A stretch of 64,000 nt of DNA from Nissolia schottii (taxonomy: Eukaryota; Streptophyta; Magnoliopsida; Fabales; Fabaceae). Each line of letters begins with the position of its first letter. The stretch's first letter is position 1. Under the pieces are notes generated by a model that worked only from the letters and a program-made list of their open reading frames with translations, ran no database searches and had not been told where the DNA came from. The position numbers and the translations under genes are program-made. The stretch is from contig QANU01084588.1 in NCBI GenBank assembly GCA_003254905.1, forward strand, positions 103,497-167,496, read 5' to 3'. Below, in pieces: positions 31,441 to 50,492 of the stretch.

Positions 31441-33455
31441 AGGCTCTTAATATAATTTTTATTAAGGGTTTGTTTGATTTAACTTGGAACAAAAGTATTG
31501 TTAAAAGAATTAAGTTAAATGAATTACTTTTAGAGAAATTAAAGTTACAAAGAATTTGTATTTGATTTAGATATTTTAAAAGTGAGTTTAAAAAAAATTA
31601 TTTTTATTTATTTTTTTAATAAAAGATTTAGATAGGTTTAGCATCGATTATTCTATCAAGGTTATGACATATATTTAAGTTTTTTTAGACGCTTTTGGAG
31701 GTATTTACATATCACCCATCAAAGTGATCTTAATGTAGTGAAAATTGAACTCACATGTTTTAGGATATGAGTCATTGTCTTACTAATGGTGTCAACCATC
31801 TTTGGTATTTCTTTTTTAAATGAGATAAAACAAAATCACTTAAAAAAATATTATTACCAAAAATAAAAACGAATGAATTGGACGAGTTAGATAAAATAGT
31901 GACGAAGGTACAATTATAAAATTTATCTCATTTCCTAAACTAAAAAGGAAAAGTATCATCACATTTACTTTCAACAAAAGTAATTCTGTGAGCCTCCAAA
32001 ATAAATCTGAGGATATGAATTGAAAGCCAACCTTATGGTTGCTGTAAAATCCCATCTTAAGTCGACCAAACATAGATTTGAAGTCTCTAACTTACAAAAT
32101 AAACAAGCACTAAATAATATCTGAGCCTTGTTATTTGGCCCGACATATTTTACACGAATTGTTCATAAAATGGTCAACAACAACATTTGCTATTGGTACA
32201 AAAATCAAGGTGAAGTGATTGTTAAAAATGGAAAGCCACCTCATTCGTTCTTGTTCATATCCACTTTTTTCAGGCCAAAAAGTTTTTTCCATAATTTAGA
32301 AGATTAAAGTAAGAATTTATTAGAAATTAAGAGTGTATAGTTCAAAATCTAATATTTTAGCAGTACTAGAAGTTCAAGTTATTTCTGCACTAAAAAAGAA
32401 AAAACAAAAGGTTCAAGTTTTTGAATATATTGTATTTGGCGTTCCTCGTACTTAAATGTTAGCAATTGTCACTTGAGTGACCTCATGAACAATACTGTCT
32501 GCAAACTACGTTTAGCTAACCTACCATTTCTTATTTCCTTTGTCAGAAGTTTATAAATTTTGTCTATTTTGTCAAATTCTTATCAAGTTTTCATACGCAT
32601 TCGTTAATGAGAAGTAATGTTACGACCGTCTAATTTAATAACTTTCAGAAAATTATATTTATAAAAGTATAAGACTCATTATAACAAGGTCAATTATGGG
32701 CACTAAACTTTTATTAGTTATTAAAAAAATTTAAATTGAGTTGTCATGATAATGATAAGATGAATTGCGGGTGATATCATTGAATTTTTGTAAACTTACG
32801 CTGAGGTAGATACAAACAAGCAAACCTTAGCTACGACGGAAGTGACAAAAAAGAATCCACTTGTTCTAAACAAGACTCCAGATCTTGGAAAATAAAATTT
32901 AGATACACGGCTAAGCTAAATCGCAATGTAGATTGTGAGAGTGTTATGAAGATTTTGATACAGAAGATGAGGTCATTTGGATATGCGATGGATGAGCACA
33001 TCAAAGAATTGAACAGAAATCAAAGATCTCTCTTTCTTTCTCAGGATTGGAACACAAAAATGGCACTTTGATGCGTGTCTTTGTCCTATTGTGTTTCTCT
33101 CGATTACTCAGGGTTTTAATGCAGTCACCTAATTTCTTGCTCTATTTTCTTTGAAGGCCATGCACTTCACGAGATAATTTCAGTGCACTGCACATGTTGC
33201 ACCTTTTCTAGAGTAAACAATTCCGACATGCAACTATGGGGGACTTATTGCGGTTGCTCAACATTTTGTTCTATGCGTATTATATCATTGCTTATTGCTC
33301 ATTGGTTATCAGGTTGTCACACGAAAAGTTAGACATGGCTCCTGGGTGTAGATATTTTCAACGTACTGTCTTTTCTTTTTTACTTTACATGAAAAAAATA
33401 AAACGGTGAGATTTAAAGCCTGGTTATTTTTTTGAGATAAGAGTTCAAACTTTAT
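31441..33455. other. Intergenic, no gene recognised
   Basis: AT-rich sequence with only short open frames. No element ends or RNA genes were identified. Confidence 0.45.
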
Positions 33456-33463
33456 TCAACTAT

Positions 33464-34212
33464 TTAGGGTTATTAAAATGAACCCAACCCATTTACCTGA
33501 TTAAATTAACAAATTTTACATTGAAAAATTTAAGTCCGTGAAAATTTGAGGAAAAAATGGCTCAACCCGTTTAAGCCTGTGGGCTAAACGGGCCAGCCCA
33601 TGAACCCTTGAAATTTAAAATAAAAAAATAAAAAGAACCCGCACGCGCGGCACGCACGCACGCACGAGAGTTATTTTAGCAGCAAATTAAATTGCTAAGT
33701 TATTTTAGTTATAATTAAAATATTTTTTTAGATATTTTAAAACATGCTACGGGTTTAGACTCTAAGTGTTAATTAAATACATTATTTTGTTATCTTTTTT
33801 TTTTTCTATCAAGGCTTTGCAAATAGCATCTTAATTGAAAAATGCTACTATTTATATACCTATCCAAAATTAAATATTTCATAACCACAATAAAGAGATA
33901 AAAACGAAAAAACCACAAAACCTTAATTTTTCTCTATTTATTACCATTGAAAATGGATTCTCAAATTTTACATAAATTATTTCTTTTTAATTAATTAATA
34001 GATAGACGATAAAAAAATAGTTAAAAATGACAGCGCATACTTATTCACAACTTTATATTTAAATCATAAAAAATAGACCAAAATTATAAAAAAAAATAAA
34101 TAAATAAAATAAACAGGTTAACAGACTGACCCGTTTAGACCTGCGGACCGACCATAAACGAACCAGATCCTAAAAATAGACATAATTTTAGCTCGGCCGT
34201 TTGACATTCCTA
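33464..34212. mobile_element. Non-autonomous hAT-like transposon, about 749 bp
   Basis: Flanked by tcaactat (33456-33463) and ccaactat (34213-34220), an 8-bp target duplication with one mismatch. The ends are TTAGGGTTATTAAAATG and, reversed, TAGGAATGTCAAACGG. The right ~250 bases share long words with the element at 15846-16667 ('atagatagacgataaaaaa', 'cttattcacaacttt', 'aatagacataatttt'), so it is the same family. It contains a (GCAC)n-like tract near 33650-33665. No transposase frame. Confidence 0.8.
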
Positions 34213-34898
34213 CCAACTATGAATGTAATCCATAACTAAGATGAGAAATGACTCTTACACACAATCAAGCTACAATTTTTGTATGTTTAGATGAAGAAAT
34301 TTGTAAGATAAATAATTTATTTTCATTAAATATTCTTTTTATTCAAGTTTTCAAGAGTTCAATTTTTATGCATTGTGTTGACGGAACAAACAAAGAGGTT
34401 GACTCTCACACTCCATGAAAACAATACGATTTTTACAGACCGGTCAACACGGCAGCAGTGCATAGAGATTTATCACCTTTTAAAGGCAAAACTATAAAAT
34501 TATCATCAAATAACCTTCTAATCCCTTATTCATTTTAACATTATTTTATAATTTTTCTAGTATAAAATTATAAAAAAAATAAAATATAAATTCCTTGTCT
34601 CTCATCCAAACTTCTCCATCGAAAGCACACCTTAAACCGTGACCAGCATATGGTTAATTATGCTGATTTTTTTTTTTGGTAATTAATTATGCTGATATAC
34701 CTACAAAACATGTTATTACTGAGACATGCTTAACAAAACTCAGCTCCACTAAATACCTAAGCTTTGAATGTAGCGCTTCCTCATGCCTATATTAAGTTCT
34801 TGTATGCATCTTGTCCACGAGTGCAACATACAAATCTGAACCATTGATTGGCCAGGAACAAATTCTTGATTTCAAAAATGGATTGAGAAAACAAACAC
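34213..34898. other. Intergenic and 3' region of FTSHI1
   Basis: No gene recognised. The right part probably includes the 3' UTR of the minus-strand FTSHI1 gene. Confidence 0.45.
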
Positions 34899-40630
<5,732 letters not shown>

Positions 40631-42027
40631 CGTTCTGGCAAATCATATATGGACGAATGAAACGGAATTAGGGCCTTTAAGCAAACAACATGAATTGAAA
40701 TGCTTCTGGAAAGGGGAGGGGGTGGGGGGATGAAGAAATTGAAATTGGTAATCTGTAACTGATACCAATCCACTGCCACCTAATCCTATATAAACCTTGC
40801 ATTGTTTTTCTTGTCGGGTCGGGTACTGTTTCTTGCATTGCCCAATATCATTAGATAACTTAGATTTTAAATTTGTAATATTAAGTGTTAATGTTTTTTG
40901 GGTAGGTCTATAAAATGTTAATTTGTATGTATTATAAATTGCATTATATAAATAAAATGCTATATAATATATCAAGATAATTATAAAAGTAATTTTAACA
41001 CTGTGAAGATAGTATTTTTTTATTTTCACATTTTAAAAGATAAATTAATGTGCAATAAAAAAGTTGAATATGTTTTTAACTATTCATAAAATGATATTTA
41101 AGATTTAAGAGTTAGATGGACTTACCCTAACTTAGAAAAGTATATTCAACTTAAAATTTCATGGTAACACAATAATTTATCATTTTAAAAGAACGAATCA
41201 AGTAAAATAATACTAGTTTATGTGATGATTGTATTAATTAATTTAATAACGTCACATCATGTAAGTTTGGGTATTACCCATCCCATCTTAGATTTAAACC
41301 TAGTTAAAGGTAATTTATGAATGAATAAAAAAAAAATCCTTCTTTAAGTTGGTCAATGTGCTATTTATAGCGGTACATGCAGCAGATGTTTACTATTACA
41401 TTGATGAAGAACAAATTCTATCAAATATAGAACCATACAATTATTTTTTCTAGATTTGATATAATTTTTAGTTAGAAGTTTTAGTTACATTACTTTAGTT
41501 GTGTTAGCGTTACTCTAACTTCAAATGGCACGCAACTATTATAGTTTCTCCACAAGCAGGTTTAGTATGTATTTAAAAGTACCAAAACTTTCTTTATATA
41601 TTCATTTATAATTATAATAGCAAAGGCACTTTAGTAGGCACCAAGAGAAAAGTAGTTTTTTCCTCTTTTAATCCGAATGTGTATCATGCATTCATGCGTT
41701 CAAATATTGTACGACAAATGAAATTCATGAGCATAGTCGTTGTACACGAAAGTGGAGCAGAGAATATATTGACGAACTAGAACGGAATCAAATTCCAAGA
41801 TTCATTTGACTAATCGCATGAAAATTATGCACTTGAGAATAATACAGGTTCTCTCACTAATTTCTCTATCAATCCCCATTTTTATGTTCAGTTCACATAT
41901 GGTGAGCTGGGCTATATCTAACGTATATTCACAGCTTGAGCAATAAAGCAAGTTTCTTCAAAGGAGTAACAAGCAATAACTTGAGAAAACTTGGTGAATG
42001 CTGATGATGAAATGATCTAAAAAGTTA
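40631..42027. other. FTSHI1 promoter and 3' region of the RING-PHD gene
   Basis: About 1.4 kb between two minus-strand genes. AT-rich, no RNA gene or clear element. A frame at 40643-41029 has no recognisable product. Confidence 0.5.
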
Positions 42028-45000
42028 TCAATTTTTTCTATTCTGCTGGGCTGTTTCGGCATACTGCTCTGCAAGTTTCTTAACTTTCTCCCCTTCCTTT
42101 ATGAGGAAATTAGCATTCGTTGCTTTGCAATGATACTTCATAACCTTTTCAGTTGTTTTTGCAACTGTCCACCTGTATTGTTCAGCTGTGAGCACACCAC
42201 TCTTGCACAATGGCCTGATATGCTCCTTTATGTAAGCTTCAACCTGTACAAAGTACAGGACTGTTAAGGAAATGTGGAAATTTGTAAAGTAGACAAATGG
42301 TAAAATTCCATAGTGCCTAAAAATGAGTGTTAAGGGAAAATCAATTTTCTAATACCTTCTTAGCTACATGATTTACAGAGTCAGACTGCTTGGAAGCGAT
42401 ATCAGATTTCTCTTCCTTCTTTTGGGATTTTTCACCAGACTGAGATGTATTAGATATGTCAGTGATAGTAGTGACTGCTTTATCTAAGACATGTTTTTCA
42501 TCATTATGGCAGTCACTGGCCTCACTTGGTGTTTCTGTCTTGCCCTCTCCAGGGAATGTTTTTGATTCACCATCTGAGAATTTTTTTACAAGTGGTTCTT
42601 TGTCAGGGCCATATAATTCTTCAAATTCTGAATCAACTGGCTCAACAGCACTCTCATTGGGTAGCTCAGAAGAAACAGAAGAGTGACCAATCTCTGCATC
42701 AATTGTTGAGTCCCTATGGACGGCATCATTGTGAGAGTTTGATGAATAGGAGGCATCTTGTGGCACTTCATTGCTAGTAGACCCTTTACAGTCCCCACAA
42801 TCCAAAGCAACATCCAACTTCTTCAATTTCATGGTGGAGAAAACCAATTTCACTTTCGACTCACTTTCTTCTGGTTTTGGGTTTGAGACCTTCGAAACAC
42901 TAGCCCCAATGTAATCTTCATCTTCCAAATCATACTCAAAATCGCCATAAATATCCAGCTCAGGATGAGAATCCAGTTCAAGTATATTATCAGGCCCTGA
43001 TGTATCATTTTCATTACATATTTCTCTGTTTTCAGGTGGACTGCTAGGGGGCGAATCAGACAGACCAGCATTTTTTAAGGCTATTTCAACCGCAGGATCA
43101 GTTGCAAGATCAGTGTTTTGTTCTGATTGATCAGAAAGCTCTGCTGATGTAGCCGGTGGATTTGCATCTGCAGCTACATTGGATTTTGAGGTATTTGTGC
43201 GATGCAAAAGCTCTTGTGAACAGAGGTTCAGATACACAATCTTGCTGTTTGATCTGTCAGCAACCTCCTTTTCAATATTAATTGCATCTGCAACAGCCAA
43301 TTCTGTATCTGCAGTTCTGCGCATGACTGGCAGATTTGTGTTCCTCAATAAGCGCTCCGTCAGGCGGTAAAGCTGTGTCTGTAGAACACATTAATAATAA
43401 CTAACACTAACAGACCAGAAATCTAATCAACAGAATCATTAACGATGATGTATCAGTCTCTCTGATCTGATCAGTAACTTGGTCTTTTGTAAATAGTCAT
43501 GTTCCATTACTTAAATGATTCAACTTTGCCAACACCAAAATAGAAACATTAAATGATTCTACATTTGATTAGTATCGACCAAAATGATTCCAATCCCAAA
43601 AATCAGGTGTGATATCACTCATCAAGCGATAATATCAATGGAAATGGTATTGAGATGGAGATGTGAAATACAGAAGCAATTACAAGTTTATGTTAAGTGT
43701 TTGAAATCTAAATGCCAACTATTAGCTCCAAAGTCAGCAGAAAGGGATATCTTTCTGAAGATCCATTATTAGAATTGGGATATATTTTCTCAAATCAAGT
43801 GTCATTGTTAATTGCCATACATTGGTGCCATTCCTAGATGCATTTAATGTAGGTGAGTTCTTAGCTATCCTATGGGGTAAATCGATTAAATACCCTATGG
43901 TATCTAATTTATTCATTTTTAATAATTTTTATAACTAAATTCATTAATTTTTGTTATTATTTGATAATCTAATATAACATATTGATGAATTATATGATCT
44001 AATATGATAAATTAATATTTTTTAATACAATATTTGTAGAGAGGTGCATAGTAAGCTCAAATGGTCCGCAAATCTTTAAATCTCTTATAAGTTGGCTCTT
44101 TCAATTTGACAAATGAAAAGTTTATTACAATCATATAAAACATGACATAATAACAAAATTCGATAAATTTAATTGTAAAAATTATTAAAAATAAATAAAT
44201 TAGATATCATAGGGTATTTACCCCATAGGGTAGCTAAGAAACCACTTTTAATGTATCCCAAACAAGTGCATTGCCTTCTCAAACTTTCTTCTACAATCTA
44301 TACACACACAACTTAAGGTTGTAATAAAGGAGACATCATACCTGCCTCACTGATATAGGAATTTTATTGTGGCGACAAGATGCCAATACTGGTCTCATAT
44401 CAGCTGGTAATTGGGCCTACTCAAAATAGCAAAAAGAAGTAACAGTGAAAGATCATAAACAATTACTGACACCAAAGGCAAAGGGAATAAAACAATCGAG
44501 TGAAAAAAAAAGAATTAGATCATTTACATACAAGCAAAGGATAATTTCCTTTAAAACTTGCATTGTCTTCCTGACTTTCATTTGCCATGTTCTTGCTTTC
44601 AGCTGCTGTTTTCTTTGCAAGAAACTCTAATGCCCATTTCTTTTTATCAATCTTTGTAGAATCTGGTTTAAGGCCTGACTCCTTTGCGTCAACTTTGGCA
44701 TTAGCTGAAAAAGAAACTGGTCTCTTACGAGAGGATGAATTATCACCAACTGAGCCATGTACAATCTTCTTATCTACTTTTTTATCAGATGAGCAAACTC
44801 TGGTCCTGGATGAAAGATTATTTACCCCTGTTCCTTTAGAAGTATTGTTTTCACAAGATAGATTTGATCCTTTTCCTGATGGGTTATTTTTAGCCTGCTC
44901 TGAGCTATCAATGGTGCTAAGCACAGAGAGAGGCTTGACATCTTCTTTCCGCGGGAAAACAGATGTATCTGCTATATACAACCTGGAAAGAATAGCATCC

Positions 45001-48000
45001 TTTGCCTGACATTCAGGAGCTTGTGTTGATTCTGGGGGCTCTGAACTTTTTCTTAGAAGATCAAGAACTGATTTTAAAGTTTCAATTTTTTCAGGCTTTG
45101 TAGCTCTCATGCAACGATATTTCCAAAACTCAATTTCACAATCCCTATCCCATGCACGCTTTCTTCTTCCATTGGAAGTCCCAAAAATTTTCTTAGTTAG
45201 ATGCTCACGTATTTTTCCCTTCTGCAACATTGATTTCTTAGCCTTTAAAGCTGAAGAGGATAACTTATTTACAGGTTCAGTTTTAGGCCCAGCTATGGCA
45301 GCTCTAAATGCTTCAAGAAGCTTTGTATCAAAATGGTTTTCCTCAAAGTTTATAGCAGTTTTGTTACGGACAGCTTCTCTAATTTCCTTTCTTAGATTCT
45401 GAACTAGGGAGGATGATTCTCCATCATCAGCAACTCTCTTCATGATCTTTTTTACCCTCAATCCAGCCATATTTTCTTTCTTTTCATTGGTGCCATCAAG
45501 TCCCCCGGAAAGCCTTCTGTTTGTACCTTTAACTATATTCATTACATTTGGTGTGACATCCTCCTTTGTTGGAGAATGTTTCAAAGCAGGGTTTTTTTTA
45601 GCATTGTCTGAAAGATGAGCATCAGCCGAGTCATTAGCACTAATCATTTGACTACCAGCAGCTCTAATTTTCTTTTTAGACACTTCAACCGGAAGTTCAG
45701 GCTTGACATCTCCATCATCAACTTTTCTACGAACTTCATCATAACTGTAACATCAAGGAATGAATTGGAAAAAAAAGAGTCAGAATTTGAACTCCTGGTG
45801 AATATAAACCAAAAATAAAGTACCAAATTTATTTCAACAGAATATGCATTTAAAGACATTAAACAATCAATCTAAGTGTGAGGGTGACAAAAGTAAAAGT
45901 ACTTCAGTTTTAATAGAACAAGCTAGTATGATATGCACCCACTCCTCCTTTCTTGTTCTCTTCTTGGAATGTTATTGAACATCAAGACAAGATTCCAACT
46001 ACACGGATTCATAATTTTGTCATTGCAGCCAGCAGCACTTTTAAGATGATATTTTATGCCAACAACCACGCACTTCTAATGGTAGTACAATGCTAAAAGC
46101 AGCCACTACCTATTAGAACTTAAGTCTCAAAAAGTTTCAGAATAATATACAAGCTTCTATCTATGTAGAATGGTACATCTTGGTATTGGATGAATAAAAC
46201 ACTGAATCCAATTTCATCAGAGCTCAAAGAAACCACTGCATACATCATTGCCAACATCACTCAAGGAAACCTCATTACCCTTTTGGGGGCTCATATATAA
46301 TTGATTCTGGGTGACTGGTTCCTGTTAAATTGGAAGCTGATTTAGGGGAGAGATTGATAGACAACTATACAATTGTATATCCCTTCCTCTAGTATAAATA
46401 TCACCTCTCTCTCTCTCTCCCAACATTTACAATGAGTAAGGAGAACCAATCATCTTAAATGATATATAGGTTAAAATGAATCATAACCTGCAATCAACAT
46501 GCTTTCTCTTCCCTCCAGCCACTCTGGCATTGTCCTTCTGAGCATTGGTTTCAGTTACATCTCCTGAAAACATTTTATTTACAAAACTATATGGTTAAAA
46601 ACATGTTCAAAGTGTTCCTTAAAATGAATAAAGCAAAACGAATCATATTTCTAAGATTGGTGCTGCACCTTTCAAACAAAATTCATTTGGACTCAGGCGC
46701 AGGACATCAGTTGCTTGATCTTTTATTTCATTCTTGACCACATTATCAACTAAGAAGCATGTTAAACATTATGGCAATCAGGCCAGCTTACAATTGGAGA
46801 GCACAAAAACCCATTCTTATGATATACTTTTCATGCCAAAAAAAGTTTAGCAATAAATTATATAATATAGTTTACCTGATAGAAAAGAGCCCACCGACAA
46901 ACCAAGATGAAGACCCATATCAGATTCATTTCTGGATGGACTGGTTTTGACATGAGATACATCAAATAACTTGGTTTCATCAAAGCTATTTGGTTCACTC
47001 CTTGCTCCATGAGCACTTTTCCTTAAATCATTATGCACCAAGGATTTAGAAGTTAGGCTACAGGATATATTGTGTGATAAGGACAGCTCCAGCTCCTTTT
47101 CCTCCACAGTTGGTGACATAATCATCTTCTCCGCCCCCTTTTGCTGACTAGTTGTGTCAGATGTTAAAATACATGATTCAGTCAATCGATCCCCGTCAAC
47201 TTCCAGAGGCAATAGGGCTTTCTCGTTTGTTGATGGAACCCATTTATTTCCATCAACTATTGAGACAACAACAGCTGTCTCTCCAGCATCAGCAACAGAC
47301 ACAGAAACTTTTCCTGAAAAGGAATCTGCTGCCTGACATTGAATGTTGTCATTCTCTGGGTCACATTCTATCTTTACCCTCTCCATTGAATTGGTGTCTG
47401 TTCCTTTAGAAACTTCATCAACTACACATCTAAAACAAAACCATGTCTTAGAATACTAAAGGATAGAAAGAAGAGATTATGTCCTGTCAACAGGCAATTT
47501 TACTATTCAATATTCATATGCTTATGTTTCAAGCAAAAGGAAGTTTACATGGCGACTTTGTAAGTGACAATAATCAGATAGAATCTCAGCAATATGTTTA
47601 GCAGACAGCTTCCGAACTGAGAATTTTTTTTTTTGAAAGACTAGGATTCTAGACATCCTTTTGATAGTTCGTTTGTCTTTTGATAAACTCACTTGATAGC
47701 TAACCATGTCTTAACTCTTAAGTTGTTTCTAATTTCTTGATTAGATTATCAATTATCTAACACAGTGTTGTATCAAAGGGAACCACCACACAAGGGGGGG
47801 GGGGAGACTTCAAAGCTCAAATTAGCAGCCAAAACTTATCAGAGTCAACAGTTTTTTCATTTTACGCAAGTAGCCAATGTGTTCTATACATATTAACAAA
47901 TAGGATAGAAGTAGAAATTTGAGATTAAAATAACAATGAAAAAAGTTATTAGAAGTACCAAAATACCCAACAGAATAACTGACAAATTTAATTTACCTTG

Positions 48001-50492
48001 GGCATAGCCATGTACTCTCAGATGTACTTTCCGTATCAAACCCCACACAGAAGGCATGATACCTGCAATGGTATAATTCAAGGAATAATCAGGGGCTACA
48101 TCTCCCAAAATCCCAATAAGGATATCTTCATGAACTGATTTCCCTACCCACCCATGAAAGTTGGTGACGAGAACACTTGGATAAGCCTAAAAAAGTTATA
48201 CCATATTATTCGCACCATCTCTCTTACAACCCTGATCTACCATATATTTAGTATGGGTTAGTCATTTACAGCCATGCTTTAATAGAGTCACCTTAACCAT
48301 GTAAAACATAAAAAGACAAGCAATTCATAATCCATATCCATAATATGTTTTAAAAGCAAGAATGTTCCTGACTGTACCCATGACCCATGCCAAAATTCTA
48401 ATATCTACCTTTTAGACTTAAGTATCCATCTACTAGTGTTTGTTATGAACTTATTAATAAGGCAATCAGCAAATTTCATGATAAGCTAAGATATGCAAAT
48501 TTTCCCTAACAAGCTAAGATAAGTCACCTAGGAAAACAAGAAATTAGAGCAGTGACTGGTCCGATACCAACATCATAGTCAATGAAGGCAATAACCTATT
48601 TAAATTTTGATCGCACAATGACATTTTGAAAGGAAAAAAAATCATTTCAATCCACATATCTGAAACTCATTAATCTGATCCATTGATTTCAGCTTACCAT
48701 ATATCACATGAATCACAAGCAATTGATGTATCAAGCCCAGAATCTCCTTCAATTGTAGCCAGTCCACTTCGAACTTTGCAGCCATCCCCATCCAAGCAAG
48801 TAACTGCCTACAAAATGATGAAATACATAAGGATTATATGCATTAATTTTCAATAAGACAAATAATAATGTAAAATAAAACAACAAATTTATATTAATCC
48901 CTGAACAAAGTTAAGTCGTGCAAGGATTTCATTATTTAACAAATGTTAAGGAATTTGAAATGTTTTAAGTAATTATGTTGGGTCATCCAGAAAACAATTA
49001 CATTTTCATCAATGTAGTAAGAGGGAAATGACAGTGTGTTATTCTTCTCTTCAATGGACCAGTCGTCATCTCTGCAGTCATGAATCAACACAGATAACAG
49101 ATTTTTTAATTTCTTTTTATAGCAGAAACACGAAAAATACAGTAAAGCATATATTCAAATTAAGCAATGAGATTTTAAAGTATTTACGCAAAATTGAGTG
49201 ATGAAACTGTAAAGCATTTACTTAAAATTGAGTGACAGTGATGCATGGCTAGAAGACTAGAACTATGCAAAATTCATGACTTTCAACATAACACAATGTT
49301 GAAAATTCCAACTTAGTGTTTGTGGATATAAACATTTAACAATAAGGGAAAAAAGAAATAAGGCCATTAATTATACAAATATAATGGATGGGAACTTACC
49401 TGAAAAGTGACTCATCTTCAACTTTATTGCTTCCAATGGTATCATATACCTTTACAATCATGAGTTTCACATTTTAAGCCAAGCACCAAATTTTAATAGT
49501 TTTTTCAAGATACTAGATGTACCAATATCGTAAAATCTTCATAATTCTACTAATCATGAGGTGAACAAATGATGATAAAGCAGCATTCCGCAATTTTATA
49601 TCACTCACTGGAACACAAGTGATCAACTGAAACTCGTTCTGGCAAAGTGGGCAGAGATTAGTGATGGTAGCCCAATTGTCAATGCACACAAAGCAGAACC
49701 TATTAAACACCCGAGGGTCAACATATCAGATTCATATTTCTACATGCTAAAAAATGAAGGTGGGGGAGAAGGGGGGGGGGGGATAAACATTTAATTGGAA
49801 TCACTAAGGTGATTAAAAAAATATAGACTTGAAGCATTCCAGAAGAAATCGAGAAAATACATACCAATGCTGACAGCAATCCAGAACTCCCCTGTCGATA
49901 ACAATATCCATGCATATCCCGCATCTTTCCCCTTCAATAGCTAAATCATCCTGTTAATTATCAAATACCAAGTGTTCAGCTATACAAATACCACAGTTGA
50001 CCAATCAGTCACAAATACACGACCACTATCTATGCTTGTACATTAATCAAATGTCATGGACGACAATCGAAAAACTACACACACTTTCACGAAATTATAA
50101 AGCTATCAATGCTATTTCAATCATTATTAGGGCTTAGAGCCTTGGACCAACAGGACTTGAGAAATAAAACATACTAAAACCTATGAACCCGTAAACAACA
50201 CTATTCTTTTTCTTTTTTTTTTTTTTTCAATTTTCTTCTTCATAATCTTGGGTAACATAGATCAAGCTAACAGAATTTGAGAGCGCAATTAACAACAAAA
50301 TTTCATTTAAAAAAGCATAGGAGACGGTTTAAGCAGAGCATTTACATATCCAAAATGTATATTCCAAAGGTGAAAATTGCATATGATTGTGTGAGATGAG
50401 CTTACATTATCGATGTCGTTGGCATCAAAGGGGTCATGTGGGAGCGCGAGCATGTCATTCATCACGAAATCTGCTTCCACTTCCGCTTCCAT
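42028..50492 (-). CDS. RING-PHD nuclear protein of the At4g10930 type, PHRF1-like
   Basis: Fourteen exons on the minus strand: 50406-50492, 49865-49950, 49609-49699, 49400-49449, 49002-49071, 48698-48807, 47997-48062, 46876-47429, 46669-46749, 46488-46563, 44532-45744, 44342-44416, 42356-43378 and 42028-42243. The frame is continuous and gives 1265 residues. The ATG at 50492 (MEAEVEADF) is the first in frame. Residues 39-77 are a C3HC4 RING (CGIC, CCQHWFCFVC, CPLC). Residues 132-188 are a PHD finger (C132, C138, ACDSC 159/162, WYHAFC 167/170, LCPRC 185/188). The middle is long, charged and probably disordered, with a basic [20 protein letters not shown] block. Residues 1195-1265 ([20 protein letters not shown], then [14 protein letters not shown]) resemble the C-terminal CTD-binding block of animal PHRF1 and SCAF proteins. 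Likely a chromatin-linked ubiquitin ligase or Pol II-associated factor (inference). Confidence 0.92.
43852..44246. mobile_element. MITE, copy 3 of the family, in an intron of the RING-PHD gene
   Basis: Flanked by tttaatgta at 43843-43851 and 44247-44255. The terminal inverted repeats are strong: GGTGAGTTCTTAGCTATCC on the left and, reversed, AGTGGTTTCTTAGCTACCC, then GGGGTAAAT... and 'ctaatttattcatttttaat' in mirrored copies. It is 395 bp with no open frame, and lies between the exons at 44342-44416 and 42356-43378. The perfect 9-bp duplication supports a Mutator-like MITE and a fairly recent insertion. Confidence 0.9.

Noticed and set aside
42456-43370. Several other-frame ORFs across the large RING-PHD exons
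   Set aside because: The minus-strand frame with correct splice borders explains the region; the others overlap it without domains.
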